Shown: piece by piece, positions 1-7,808 of the stretch
Position numbering within the stretch: position 1 is the first letter of the stretch
Layout of the letters: every line of letters begins with the position of its first letter
DNA from: Nonomuraea maritima
Lineage (GTDB): Bacteria > Actinomycetota > Actinomycetes > Streptosporangiales > Streptosporangiaceae
DNA: 64,000 bases
Direction: 5' to 3'
Assembly (NCBI RefSeq): GCF_900100395.1
Contig: NZ_FNFB01000001.1
Location: forward strand, 434,001-498,000
Notes under the pieces: model-generated
The model's database searches: none
What the model was told of the DNA's origin: nothing
What the model saw: only the letters and a program-made list of their open reading frames with translations
Program-made: the position numbers and the translations under genes

Positions 1-1790
1 AGCAGCTCGCCGAAGAGGCGGCGGTGCTCCTGGTCGTCGTCGACCGGGTTGATGCGCTGCAGGCGCGACTTGGCCTGGGCGATGGCGCGGTCGACCGCCA
101 TGGTCTCGACCCGCGCGAGGATGCCCGTGGCGTACCGCTGCTCGACCTCGGCGTCCGCCTGGAACGGCTCGACCGCGAAGCGGGTCACGAGCACCCGCGA
201 CCCCTCCTCGTAGGCGTGCTCCAGCAGCCGGTCGACCCATTCGCGGCCGCCGTGCGCGGCCCCCGCGAGACCTCCGGCGGCGGTGATGACCTTGTGCAGG
301 GCGATGTGGTCGGGCGTGGTGAACGCCTGCGGGTCGAGGGCGTCGAACGAGGGGCCGAGCAGCGCGGGACGCTGGACGGCCAGCTTCAGCAGCTCACGCT
401 CGACGCGCACGCTCGGGTCGAGCGGCGCGGCCTGGGGGGCGCTCCGGCGGCGGCCCTGCTGGACGCCCGGCGCCTCGGCGATGCGCTGCATGACGAACCG
501 CTCGTCCATGAAGCCGAGCCAGCGGTCGAGGTCGATGGCGTAGCGCTTGCGCAGCCCGACGTCCTTGATCGAGGCCACGATGGGCGCGGCGGCGTCGAGA
601 GCGGCGATCTTGCCCTCGTTGCTGCGCAGGTCGTAGCGGGCGATCGTGCTCCTGATCGCGAACTGGAACAGCGGCTCGCGGCTCGCGATCAGGTCGCGCA
701 CGGCCGCGTCGCCCTGCTTGACGCGCAGGTCGCACGGGTCGAGCCCGTCACCCTGCACGGCGACGTAGGTCTGTGTGACGAACTTCTGCTCGTCGGCGAA
801 CGCCCGCAGCGCCGCCTTCTGCCCCGCCGCGTCGCCGTCGAAGGTGAAGATGACCTCGCCGCGGAACTCGGCCTGGTCGAACAGGAAACGGCGCAGGATC
901 TTGATGTGCTCCTCGCCGAACGACGTGCCGCAGGTGGCGACCGCGGTGGGGACACCGGCGAGATGACAGGCCATCACGTCGGTGTATCCCTCGACGATCA
1001 CGGCCTGCGCCCGCTTGGAGATCTCGCGTTTGGCGAGATCGATTCCATAAAGGACCTGGCTCTTCTTGTAAAGCGGGGAGTCAGGGGTATTCAGGTATTT
1101 CGGCCCGTCGTCGGAATCGAGCAGCTTGCGTGCGCCGAATCCGATCACATCGCCCGTGGCGTCCCTGATGGGCCAGATCAGCCGCCCCCTGAACCGGTCG
1201 ATCGGCCCCCTGCGGCCCTCTTTCGCGAGGCCGCCCTTGACCAGCTCGTCGGCGCTGAACCCGCGGGCCATGAGGTGGCGGGCCAGCGCCTCCCACTCGT
1301 TGGGCGCGTAGCCGACCCCGAACGTCTCGGCGTCGGCCCGCTCGAAGCCCCGCTCGGACAGGAAGCGCCGGCCCGGCGCCGCCTCGGGGCTCATCAGCTT
1401 GCCGACGTAGAACTCGGCCGCGGCCCGATGGGCCTCGATCAGCCGGGCGCGCTCGCCGTGGTCGCGCCGCGGGACGTAGCCGCCCTGCTCGTACTGCAGC
1501 TGGATGCCGGCCCGCTGGGCCAGCCGCTCGACGGCCTCGCCGAACGACAGGTGCTCGATCTTCTCGACGAACGTGATCACGTCGCCGCCCTCGGAACACC
1601 CGAAGCAGTAGAACATCCCCCGCTCGGGGGTCACGTTGAAGGACGGGCTCTTCTCGTCGTGGAAGGGGCACAGCCCCTTGAGGTTGCCGCCTCCGGCGTT
1701 GCGCAACTGGATGTGCTCGCCGATGACCTCGGCGATGGGGGAGCGCTCGCGCACGAGTGCGATGTCGACATCTCGGATCCGGCCAGCCAC
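1..1790 (-). CDS. dnaG: DNA primase DnaG (C-terminus beyond window start)
   Basis: Synthesises RNA primers at the replication fork. Reading leftward from a GTG at 1790 gives about 596 residues. The N-terminus carries the CHC2 zinc finger (CPFH near residue 41, FYCFGC near residue 61). The catalytic TOPRIM core follows (VEGYTDV near residue 260, then the FDGDAAG acidic motif near residue 310). A helicase-interaction region is cut off by the window edge. The start has no strong ribosome site, but the sequence after GTG (AGRIRDVDIALVRERSP) is the usual actinobacterial DnaG N-terminus. dgt lies close by on the same strand, a common actinobacterial arrangement. Identity is clear; only the last few dozen residues are missing. 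Confidence 0.96.
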   Translation of the reverse strand, partial: MAGRIRDVDIALVRERSPIAEVIGEHIQLRNAGGGNLKGLCPFHDEKSPSFNVTPERGMFYCFGCSEGGDVITFVEKIEHLSFGEAVERLAQRAGIQLQYEQGGYVPRRDHGERARLIEAHRAAAEFYVGKLMSPEAAPGRRFLSERGFERADAETFGVGYAPNEWEALARHLMARGFSADELVKGGLAKEGRRGPIDRFRGRLIWPIRDATGDVIGFGARKLLDSDDGPKYLNTPDSPLYKKSQVLYGIDLAKREISKRAQAVIVEGYTDVMACHLAGVPTAVATCGTSFGEEHIKILRRFLFDQAEFRGEVIFTFDGDAAGQKAALRAFADEQKFVTQTYVAVQGDGLDPCDLRVKQGDAAVRDLIASREPLFQFAIRSTIARYDLRSNEGKIAALDAAAPIVASIKDVGLRKRYAIDLDRWLGFMDERFVMQRIAEAPGVQQGRRRSAPQAAPLDPSVRVERELLKLAVQRPALLGPSFDALDPQAFTTPDHIALHKVITAAGGLAGAAHGGREWVDRLLEHAYEEGSRVLVTRFAVEPFQADAEVEQRYATGILARVETMAVDRAIAQAKSRLQRINPVDDDQEHRRLFGEL

Positions 1791-1995
1791 GTCGGTGAGT
1801 CTATTCCGCCCGGCCGACGGTTCCGACGCGCCGGGTGTTTCCGGGTACGCGGTACGTCCTGGCGGCCGGGAGGGAAGGCGAAGGTTACCCGCAGGCCGCT
1901 AAAGACCGAAAGCGGCTCTGCGGGGGCTCCGGGTGGGCTACAAAGGTAAAAGTTGCCGGTGGAACCGGCGAAAACAGTGAGCACAGGTGGAGACC

Positions 1996-2922
1996 ATGCA
2001 TTCGGGGCGTATCGGACGATTGGCGGCCGTCACGGGCGCCGTGCTGCTGACCGGCGCCTGCAGCCAGGTCAGCGGGGTGGCGGGCGTCGGCGCGACGTCG
2101 CCCGTGACGGCCCAGCAGACCACCGCACCCGCCACCACCGCACCCACCGCTGAAGCGACTCCGGTCGCCGAGCACCAGGCAGGCGCGGTCGAGCGGCCGC
2201 CCGGCGGCGAGGCGCCGGTCATGGTGCCGCCGCCGAAGCTGTCGGAGCACAGTTACACGTTCCCGGTGAAGGACTGCAAGACGACCTACCAGCGCAAGCT
2301 CCTCGTCCTGCCCAAGACGACGATCTGGGCCAAGGAGGGGTGCGCGTTCGTCGCGCCCGTCGACGGGGTGGTCGACGAGGTCAACACGGAGAACCGGTGG
2401 AACCCGGCCACCGACGCAGGCCCCGACCGCGAGGGCAAGTTCGTCACGATCATCGGCGAGGACGGCGTCCGCTACCTGGGCGGCCACCTCGACTCGATCG
2501 CCAAGGGCGTCAAGCCCGGCCTGCGGGTCAAGGCCGGGCGGGTGCTCGGCCGGGTCGGACGGTCGGGCAACGCCCGCGACACCGCGTCCAACCTCTACTT
2601 CGCGATCTCGTGGAAGACCGGCCCCTCCTCCTGGTGGGTGCGCCGGGGCATGGTCGAGCCCTGGGACTACCTCGACGCGTGGAAGAGCGGCAACCGCACG
2701 CTCTCCCCCCGCGCCGAGACGCTCAAGCTGCGCGCCAAGCTCGGCGAGACGCCGCCGTGCACCGTGATGTGCGCGTCGGTGCAGCCGCCGGCGACGACCA
2801 CCGAGCCGAGCGAGACCCCGACCCCGCGTCCCACGCGCAAGAAGAAGCGCGGCGGGGGCGACGACGGCGGCGGCGCCGTGGTCGTGATCACCCCTTCCAT
2901 AGACTCGTTCGGTCTACACTGA
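1996..2922 (+). CDS. Lipoprotein with degenerate M23 (LytM) peptidase domain
   Basis: About 308 residues. A lipobox (LLTGAC near residue 22) predicts a lipid-anchored exported protein. A Thr/Pro/Ala-rich linker follows, then an M23/LytM-like fold (APVDGVV, GVKPGLRVKAGRVLGRVGRSGN) and a Pro/Thr then Lys-rich tail. The zinc ligands of active M23 enzymes are mostly absent: there is no HxGxD motif, and the usual HxH before the last strand reads LYF. It is more likely a wall-binding or amidase-activating protein than an endopeptidase. ATG at 1996 was chosen over GTG 1987 because AGGTGG sits 5 nt upstream. Its 3' end overlaps the convergent reductase gene by about 35 nt. Confidence 0.8.
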   Translation: MHSGRIGRLAAVTGAVLLTGACSQVSGVAGVGATSPVTAQQTTAPATTAPTAEATPVAEHQAGAVERPPGGEAPVMVPPPKLSEHSYTFPVKDCKTTYQRKLLVLPKTTIWAKEGCAFVAPVDGVVDEVNTENRWNPATDAGPDREGKFVTIIGEDGVRYLGGHLDSIAKGVKPGLRVKAGRVLGRVGRSGNARDTASNLYFAISWKTGPSSWWVRRGMVEPWDYLDAWKSGNRTLSPRAETLKLRAKLGETPPCTVMCASVQPPATTTEPSETPTPRPTRKKKRGGGDDGGGAVVVITPSIDSFGLH

Positions 2923-4045
2923 CGCCCGACCTGATCAGTTCCTGGATCTCGTCCACGACGTCCCAGACGTTCACGTTCATCCCGGCGACCACCCGGCCCT
3001 CGCGCAGCCAGTACGCGACGAACTCCAGGCTCGCGGGGTCGCCGCGGTAGACGACCTCGTCGTGGCCCTCCACGTCGCCGGAGAACTCCATGCCGAGCTC
3101 GTACTGGTCGGTGTAGAAGTACGGGAGCCGGTCGTGGACGACCTCATGGCCGAGCATCGAGCGGGCCGCGACGGGGCCGCCGTGCAGCGCGTTGGCCCAG
3201 TGCTCGACGCGGATGTGCCGTCCGTACAGGGGGTGGAAGAACTCCGCCACGTCGCCCGCGGCGAACACGTCGGGGTGCGAGGTGCGCAGCGCCGGGTCGG
3301 TCAGGATGCCCTGCCCCACGTCGAGCCCCGCGTCCCTGGCCAGACCGACCTCCGGCACCGCGCCGATGCCGGCCACCACCAGGTCGGCGGTGAGCCGCTC
3401 CCCCGAGCTGAGCCGCACCCCGGTCGGGGTGACCTCCGCCGCCGCCGTGCCGAAGCGCAGCTCGACGCCCTTGCCGGCGTGCAGGCGGGCGAACATGGCG
3501 CCCAGCTCGGGGCCGAGCGCCTTGTTGAGCGCGGTCGGCTCCGGCTCGACCACGGTGACGTCGCAGCCCGCCGTGCGGGCCGCCGCCGCGGTCTCCAGCC
3601 CGATCCACGACGCGCCCACGACGAGCACGCTCACGCCAGGGGCGAAGCGCTGCCGCAGCGCCTCGCTGTCCTCGACGGTCCGCAGGTAGTGGGCGGGGCC
3701 GGGCAGCCGCCTGGGCACCGCGCCCGTCGCGATGAGCAGCTTGTCGTACGGCTGCCGCGAGCCGTCGTCCAGCCGGACCAGGTGGTCATCCCGCTCGATG
3801 CGCGTCACCCGCGTGCCGAGCCGCAGGTCCACGGCGTTGTCCACGTACCACGAGGGCTCGTGCACGTAGATCGTGTCGCGTTCGGCCCGGCCCTGGAGGT
3901 ACTCCTTGGACAGGGGCGGCCGCTCGTAGGGCCGCTCGCTCTCCGCGCCGATCAGCACGACCTCCCCGGCGAAGCCCTCCTCGCGCAGCGTCTGCGCGGC
4001 CTTCGCCCCGGCGAGCCCAGCGCCGACGATCACAAATGTGGCCAT
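2888..4045 (-). CDS. NAD(P)/FAD ferredoxin reductase-type oxidoreductase
   Basis: Class I pyridine nucleotide-disulphide-type flavoprotein, about 385 residues. It has an N-terminal FAD-binding GAGLAGAKAA motif, the second nucleotide-binding motif VVGASWIGLE near residue 150, the late FAD motif VFAAGDVAEF near residue 275, and a C-terminal reductase domain. Such proteins pass electrons from NAD(P)H to ferredoxins of P450s or ring-hydroxylating oxygenases; no partner gene is adjacent. ATG 4045 (MATFVIVGAG) is preferred to the longer 4099 reading because FAD folds start directly before this strand. Substrate partner unknown. Confidence 0.88.
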   Translation of the reverse strand: MATFVIVGAGLAGAKAAQTLREEGFAGEVVLIGAESERPYERPPLSKEYLQGRAERDTIYVHEPSWYVDNAVDLRLGTRVTRIERDDHLVRLDDGSRQPYDKLLIATGAVPRRLPGPAHYLRTVEDSEALRQRFAPGVSVLVVGASWIGLETAAAARTAGCDVTVVEPEPTALNKALGPELGAMFARLHAGKGVELRFGTAAAEVTPTGVRLSSGERLTADLVVAGIGAVPEVGLARDAGLDVGQGILTDPALRTSHPDVFAAGDVAEFFHPLYGRHIRVEHWANALHGGPVAARSMLGHEVVHDRLPYFYTDQYELGMEFSGDVEGHDEVVYRGDPASLEFVAYWLREGRVVAGMNVNVWDVVDEIQELIRSGVSVDRTSLWKG

Positions 4046-4121
4046 GGGCGCAGTATCCGCCCGGCGTGCCCGATCGGGTAGCGGGTTGCGCCGAATCACC
4101 GCCTCCGTGGACGAAGCTTGG

Positions 4122-5342
4122 TCAGTGGCGGAGCCTGCGATGCCAGGCCACCGCCGAGGTGTCGGTGAGCGAGGCGATCTGGTCGATGACGACGCGCAGC
4201 CGGGCCGCGTCGTCCGTGGCCGCGCCCCACGCGGGACGGAAGGCGGGCTCCAGCGTGCCCGGCGCGCCGATGATGACCAGAGAGGCCAGCTCGGTGATGA
4301 GCTCGCGCTGCCTGGCCTGGTTGGCGTGGTGGCCCTCGGTGGTCATCACGTAGTGCGCGGTGACGCCCTTCAGCAGCGCGCACTCGAGCCTCGTCACGTC
4401 CGGCACGACGAGGTCGGCCCGGTGCCTGGCGCCGTACGCCTCCTCGGTGGCGGCCTGGGCCGAGGTGCAGAACCGGCCGATGAGGCCGCTGGTGAGCGCC
4501 TTCAGCCCGGCCAGGTCGGCGAGGGTGGCCTCGAAGCGGCGCGGCCAGAGCGGGTGGGTGATCAGGCGGGCGAAGATGTCCTCCAGCTCGCCGAGGTCGG
4601 CTTGCGGGGCGTACCAGGTGCGGGCGGTCCTGCACACCTCGCGGCGCTCGTCGGGCGACAGCAGCGCCTCAGGGACGACGTGGCCCGAGTGCAGGGCGTC
4701 CTCCAGGTCGTGGACGGAGTACGCCACGTCGTCGGCCCAGTCCATGATCTGCGCCTCGAAACTGACCCGTCCCTCGGGAGCGCCCTCCCTGATCCACCGG
4801 AACACCGGCAGGTCGTCGTCGTACACGCCGAACTTGGGCGAGGCGCCGCGCGTCCACGGGTACTTGATCGAGGCGTCGAGAGCGGCGCGGGTGAGGTTGA
4901 GCCCGGCGCTGCGCCCGTCCTCGGTGAGCACCTTGGCCTCCAGCCTGGTCAGCAGGCGCAGGCTCTGCGCGTTGCCCTCGAAGCCGCCGCACAGGGCCGC
5001 GAGCGCGTTGAGCGCCACCTCACCGTTGTGACCGAACGGCGGGTGCCCCAGGTCGTGGGCCAGGCAGGCGGTCTCCACCAGGTCGGGGTCGACGCCCAGG
5101 ACGGCGCCCATCTCGCGGCCGACCTGGGCGCATTCGAGGGAGTGGGTCAACCGGGTGCGCGGGATGTGCTGGCCGCCGCCGAACGTCTCGCCGGGGCCGA
5201 CGACCTGCGTCTTCGCTGCCAGCCTGCGCAGCGCGGCGCTGTGCAGCACCCTGGCGCGGTCGCGTTCGAACGCCGATCGCCGCGGGTTGCCGGAGGACTC
5301 CGGAACCCAGCGTTGCTGGTCGTGTTCGTCGTATGTACGCAT
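4122..5342 (-). CDS. dgt: Deoxyguanosinetriphosphate triphosphohydrolase
   Basis: HD-domain dNTP triphosphohydrolase, 406 residues, splitting dGTP and other dNTPs to deoxynucleoside plus triphosphate and so limiting dNTP pools. Visible features are the N-terminal arginine-rich ERDRARVLHSAALRRL segment, RTRLTHSLE, and the metal-binding HDLGHPPFGHNGE motif near residue 96, followed by DWADDVAYSVHDLED. Length fits the short actinobacterial type. It lies on the same strand as dnaG, separated by a convergent gene pair. The start MRTYDEHDQQRW is well placed, with the M48 protease gene diverging 79 nt away. Confidence 0.94.
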   Translation of the reverse strand: MRTYDEHDQQRWVPESSGNPRRSAFERDRARVLHSAALRRLAAKTQVVGPGETFGGGQHIPRTRLTHSLECAQVGREMGAVLGVDPDLVETACLAHDLGHPPFGHNGEVALNALAALCGGFEGNAQSLRLLTRLEAKVLTEDGRSAGLNLTRAALDASIKYPWTRGASPKFGVYDDDLPVFRWIREGAPEGRVSFEAQIMDWADDVAYSVHDLEDALHSGHVVPEALLSPDERREVCRTARTWYAPQADLGELEDIFARLITHPLWPRRFEATLADLAGLKALTSGLIGRFCTSAQAATEEAYGARHRADLVVPDVTRLECALLKGVTAHYVMTTEGHHANQARQRELITELASLVIIGAPGTLEPAFRPAWGAATDDAARLRVVIDQIASLTDTSAVAWHRRLRH

Positions 5343-5420
5343 CGGTCGGGTGATTTTATCGAGTTTCAGGTGTCCGCTAAGGTCAGCTCGGAAGAACCCC
5401 TTCCCCGGAGCGACTCCCCC

Positions 5421-6914
5421 ATGACCACAGCCTTACGAGCGGTGCTGGCGTTCGCGTTGCTCACCGGTTTCTCCGTGCTTGTCGGCCTCGTCCTGGCGGC
5501 AGCGGTCTTCCTCGACGTCATGCTGTTCGTCGACTTCCACCCGCGGATGCTCGCGTTCGCGCTGACGCTGAGCCTGGCGGCGGCGAGCCTCGTGCGCGCG
5601 CTGATCGTGGCCGGCCGCGGCGGCGGGGAGCAGCCGGGGGTGGCGGTGGGACGCGAGCACGAGCCCGTGCTCTGGCAGACCGTCGAGGACCTCGCCCAGC
5701 AGGTGCGCACGGCGCCGCCCGCCGAGATCCGGCTCGTCCCCGAGGTGAACGCGGCGGTGTCGGAGGACACCCGGCTGCTGGGGCTGCGGGCGACGCGCCG
5801 CCGGATGTACGTGGGGCTGCCGCTGCTGCAGACGCTCACCGTCGACGAGCTCAGGGCGGTGCTCGGGCACGAGCTCGGCCACTACAGCCGGGCCCACACC
5901 CGCCTCGGAGGCGCGGTCTACCGGGGCCGGGTCGCGCTGGTCGCGGCCGTGGAGAGCCTCGGCGACCACCCGGTCATCCGCCGCGTCTTCGCCATGTACG
6001 CCCGGTTCTACCTACGCGTCTCGCAGGCCGTCTCGCGCAGGCAGGAACTGGAGGCCGACGAGTTCGCCGTCGCGATCGGCGGGCGGCAGGCCATGACGAG
6101 CGCGCTGCGCAAGGTCCACAGCACCGCGCTCGCCTGGGACGTGTACGTCTCCGGCTACCTCGGCCTGGCCGGCGTCGGCGGGGTCCGGCCGGCGACCGTG
6201 TTCGGCGGGTTCCACCAGCTGCTGAGCGATCCCGTCCGCCAGACCCAGCTCGCGGAGCTCGACCGGCGGCCCGCCGAGGTGTCCCCGTACGACTCGCACC
6301 CGAGCCTCGAGGAGCGGCTGGCCGCGATCGAGCGCCTGCCGGAGCTGCCGCACACCCCTGACCCGCGTTCGTCCCTGGCGCTGCTGCGCGACCCGAACGT
6401 GGCGATGCAGGCCGTCGAGCACTCCCTGTGGACGCCGCAGGCGCTGCAGGAGCTGCGCCCGGTGTCGTGGGAGGAGCTGGTGGCCGAGGGCATGTACGCC
6501 GTCCGCAACGCCGAGGCGCTGCACGACCTGGCCCTCGCCGGGCAGCGCGTCATGGGGGCGTCGCTGCCGTACCTCGACGCGGCGTTCGAGGCGATCGCCC
6601 GGGGGCGGCAGGCGGAGCTGGAGGCGCAGCTGCGCGAGCTGGACTGGAAGCCGTCGGAGACGCTGCTGGCCGACGTGCTGGTGCAGGCGCTGGAGGCGGT
6701 GCTGATCCAGCTCGGCCAGGCCCGGTGGACGCTGTCGTGGTCGGGCCCCGCGCGGCTGCTGTACGACGACGGCGAGGAGGTCGCGCTCGCCGAGTACGCC
6801 GCCCAGGTGGCGGCCGACCCGGGGGCCGTGCCTGGGCTGCGGCGCTGGCTCGGCGACCACGGCATGCGCCACGACTACATCCCGTCCGGGCTGACGCCCG
6901 CAGCCGTCCGGTAG
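5421..6914 (+). CDS. Membrane-anchored M48 family zinc metalloprotease
   Basis: 497 residues. Two hydrophobic segments occupy about residues 5-60, followed by a cytosolic-looking M48 domain with zinc motif HELGH at 150-154 and the downstream ELEADEFAV helix supplying the third ligand. The C-terminal 250 residues are a helical region not shared by HtpX-type enzymes. The family cleaves misfolded membrane proteins; the actual substrate here is unknown. The reading frame is open far upstream across dgt, but ATG 5421 places the first membrane helix right at the N-terminus and leaves a 79-nt divergent promoter region with dgt. No operon partner. Confidence 0.87.
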   Translation: MTTALRAVLAFALLTGFSVLVGLVLAAAVFLDVMLFVDFHPRMLAFALTLSLAAASLVRALIVAGRGGGEQPGVAVGREHEPVLWQTVEDLAQQVRTAPPAEIRLVPEVNAAVSEDTRLLGLRATRRRMYVGLPLLQTLTVDELRAVLGHELGHYSRAHTRLGGAVYRGRVALVAAVESLGDHPVIRRVFAMYARFYLRVSQAVSRRQELEADEFAVAIGGRQAMTSALRKVHSTALAWDVYVSGYLGLAGVGGVRPATVFGGFHQLLSDPVRQTQLAELDRRPAEVSPYDSHPSLEERLAAIERLPELPHTPDPRSSLALLRDPNVAMQAVEHSLWTPQALQELRPVSWEELVAEGMYAVRNAEALHDLALAGQRVMGASLPYLDAAFEAIARGRQAELEAQLRELDWKPSETLLADVLVQALEAVLIQLGQARWTLSWSGPARLLYDDGEEVALAEYAAQVAADPGAVPGLRRWLGDHGMRHDYIPSGLTPAAVR

Positions 6915-7006
6915 ATGCGGCAACCGGTTTCCGCTGAGCGCCTTGCACACCGCGATGCGTGGCCATACGGTCACCCTTAGCGTTCGCATGGTCAAGAGGA
7001 GGCGCT

Positions 7007-7687
7007 GTGAACAGGCAGGACGGCGAGACCCAGCGGCGCCCGGCGATGCTTCCGCACATCGCGTGGCGGCTCGAGGCGATGATCGCGGCCATAGCCGAGC
7101 GCCGGGCGCCCGCCACCGGCGCGATAGCGCAGGCGCTGCGGAAGGTCCCCCGGCACTGGTTCGTCCCCTCTGTCGGCCTCGCGCTCGACGACGACGGCGG
7201 GGCGGTGCCGATCGACCGCGACACCGATCCGCCGGCCTGGTGGGACGCCGTCTACTCGGGCAGGCCAATCGCGGCCCGCGTGGGCGGCTCGTCGTACACG
7301 TGCGTCAATCCGGCGCCCAGCGCCGTCGTCGACCTGCTCGAACTCCTCGACCCGCGGCCCGGCCAGCAGGTGCTGGAGGTCGGCACGGGCAGCGGCTGGA
7401 TCACGGCGCTGCTCTGCCGGCTGGTGGGCGCGTCGGGCAACGTGACGTCGGTCGAGCCCGATCCCGAGGTCGCCGAGACCGCGGCCCGCAACCTGGCGGC
7501 GGCGGGCATCCGTCCGCACCTGCTGGTGGGCGACGGGCGCGACCGTCCGGCGAAGGGGCCGTACGACCGGGTGCTGGTGCTGTCCGCGGTGCCGGGCGAA
7601 TGGGTCGAGCAGGCCCGGCCGGGCGCGGTGGTCGTCGAGGGCGACGACACGGCCACCCGTTTCGTGGTGGCCGAGCCCGGCACGTGA
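7007..7687 (+). CDS. PCMT-like SAM-dependent methyltransferase
   Basis: About 226 residues. Resembles the protein-L-isoaspartate O-methyltransferase family. An N-terminal helix has the PRHWFVP signature of that family, then comes the SAM-binding motif VLEVGTGSGWITALL near residue 125 and the acidic VEPDPE motif. Such enzymes repair isoaspartate or methylate peptide natural products; the isolated context gives no choice between these. GTG 7007 is preferred because GAGGAGG lies 4-5 nt upstream. Monocistronic, convergent with ppdK. Confidence 0.8.
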   Translation: MNRQDGETQRRPAMLPHIAWRLEAMIAAIAERRAPATGAIAQALRKVPRHWFVPSVGLALDDDGGAVPIDRDTDPPAWWDAVYSGRPIAARVGGSSYTCVNPAPSAVVDLLELLDPRPGQQVLEVGTGSGWITALLCRLVGASGNVTSVEPDPEVAETAARNLAAAGIRPHLLVGDGRDRPAKGPYDRVLVLSAVPGEWVEQARPGAVVVEGDDTATRFVVAEPGT

Positions 7688-7716
7688 CGGGGGCCGGCCC
7701 TGCGGACCCCCGCCCG

Positions 7717-7808
7717 TGTCGTCAGCGGGTGTCGGAGTCGCCTCCTGACAGAGCCGCGCGGCTGTCGTCAGCGGGTGTCGGAGTCGCCTCCTGACAGAGC
7801 CGCGCGGC
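7717..7808. repeat. Perfect 46-bp tandem duplication at the ppdK 3' end
   Basis: The 46 bp at 7717-7762 are repeated without mismatch at 7763-7808. The right copy contains the last codons and stop of ppdK; the left copy lies just beyond the stop and repeats the same coding tail. This is a recent slippage or duplication and leaves the ppdK frame intact. Confidence 0.93.

Noticed and set aside
24..1949. Long plus-strand open frame opposite dnaG
   Set aside because: Codon pattern and protein sequence are low-complexity; the minus strand reads as a clean DnaG with zinc finger and TOPRIM motifs.
4038..5420. 460-codon in-frame upstream extension of the M48 protease
   Set aside because: It lies antisense to the whole dgt gene and has no recognisable domain; the membrane helix begins right after ATG 5421.
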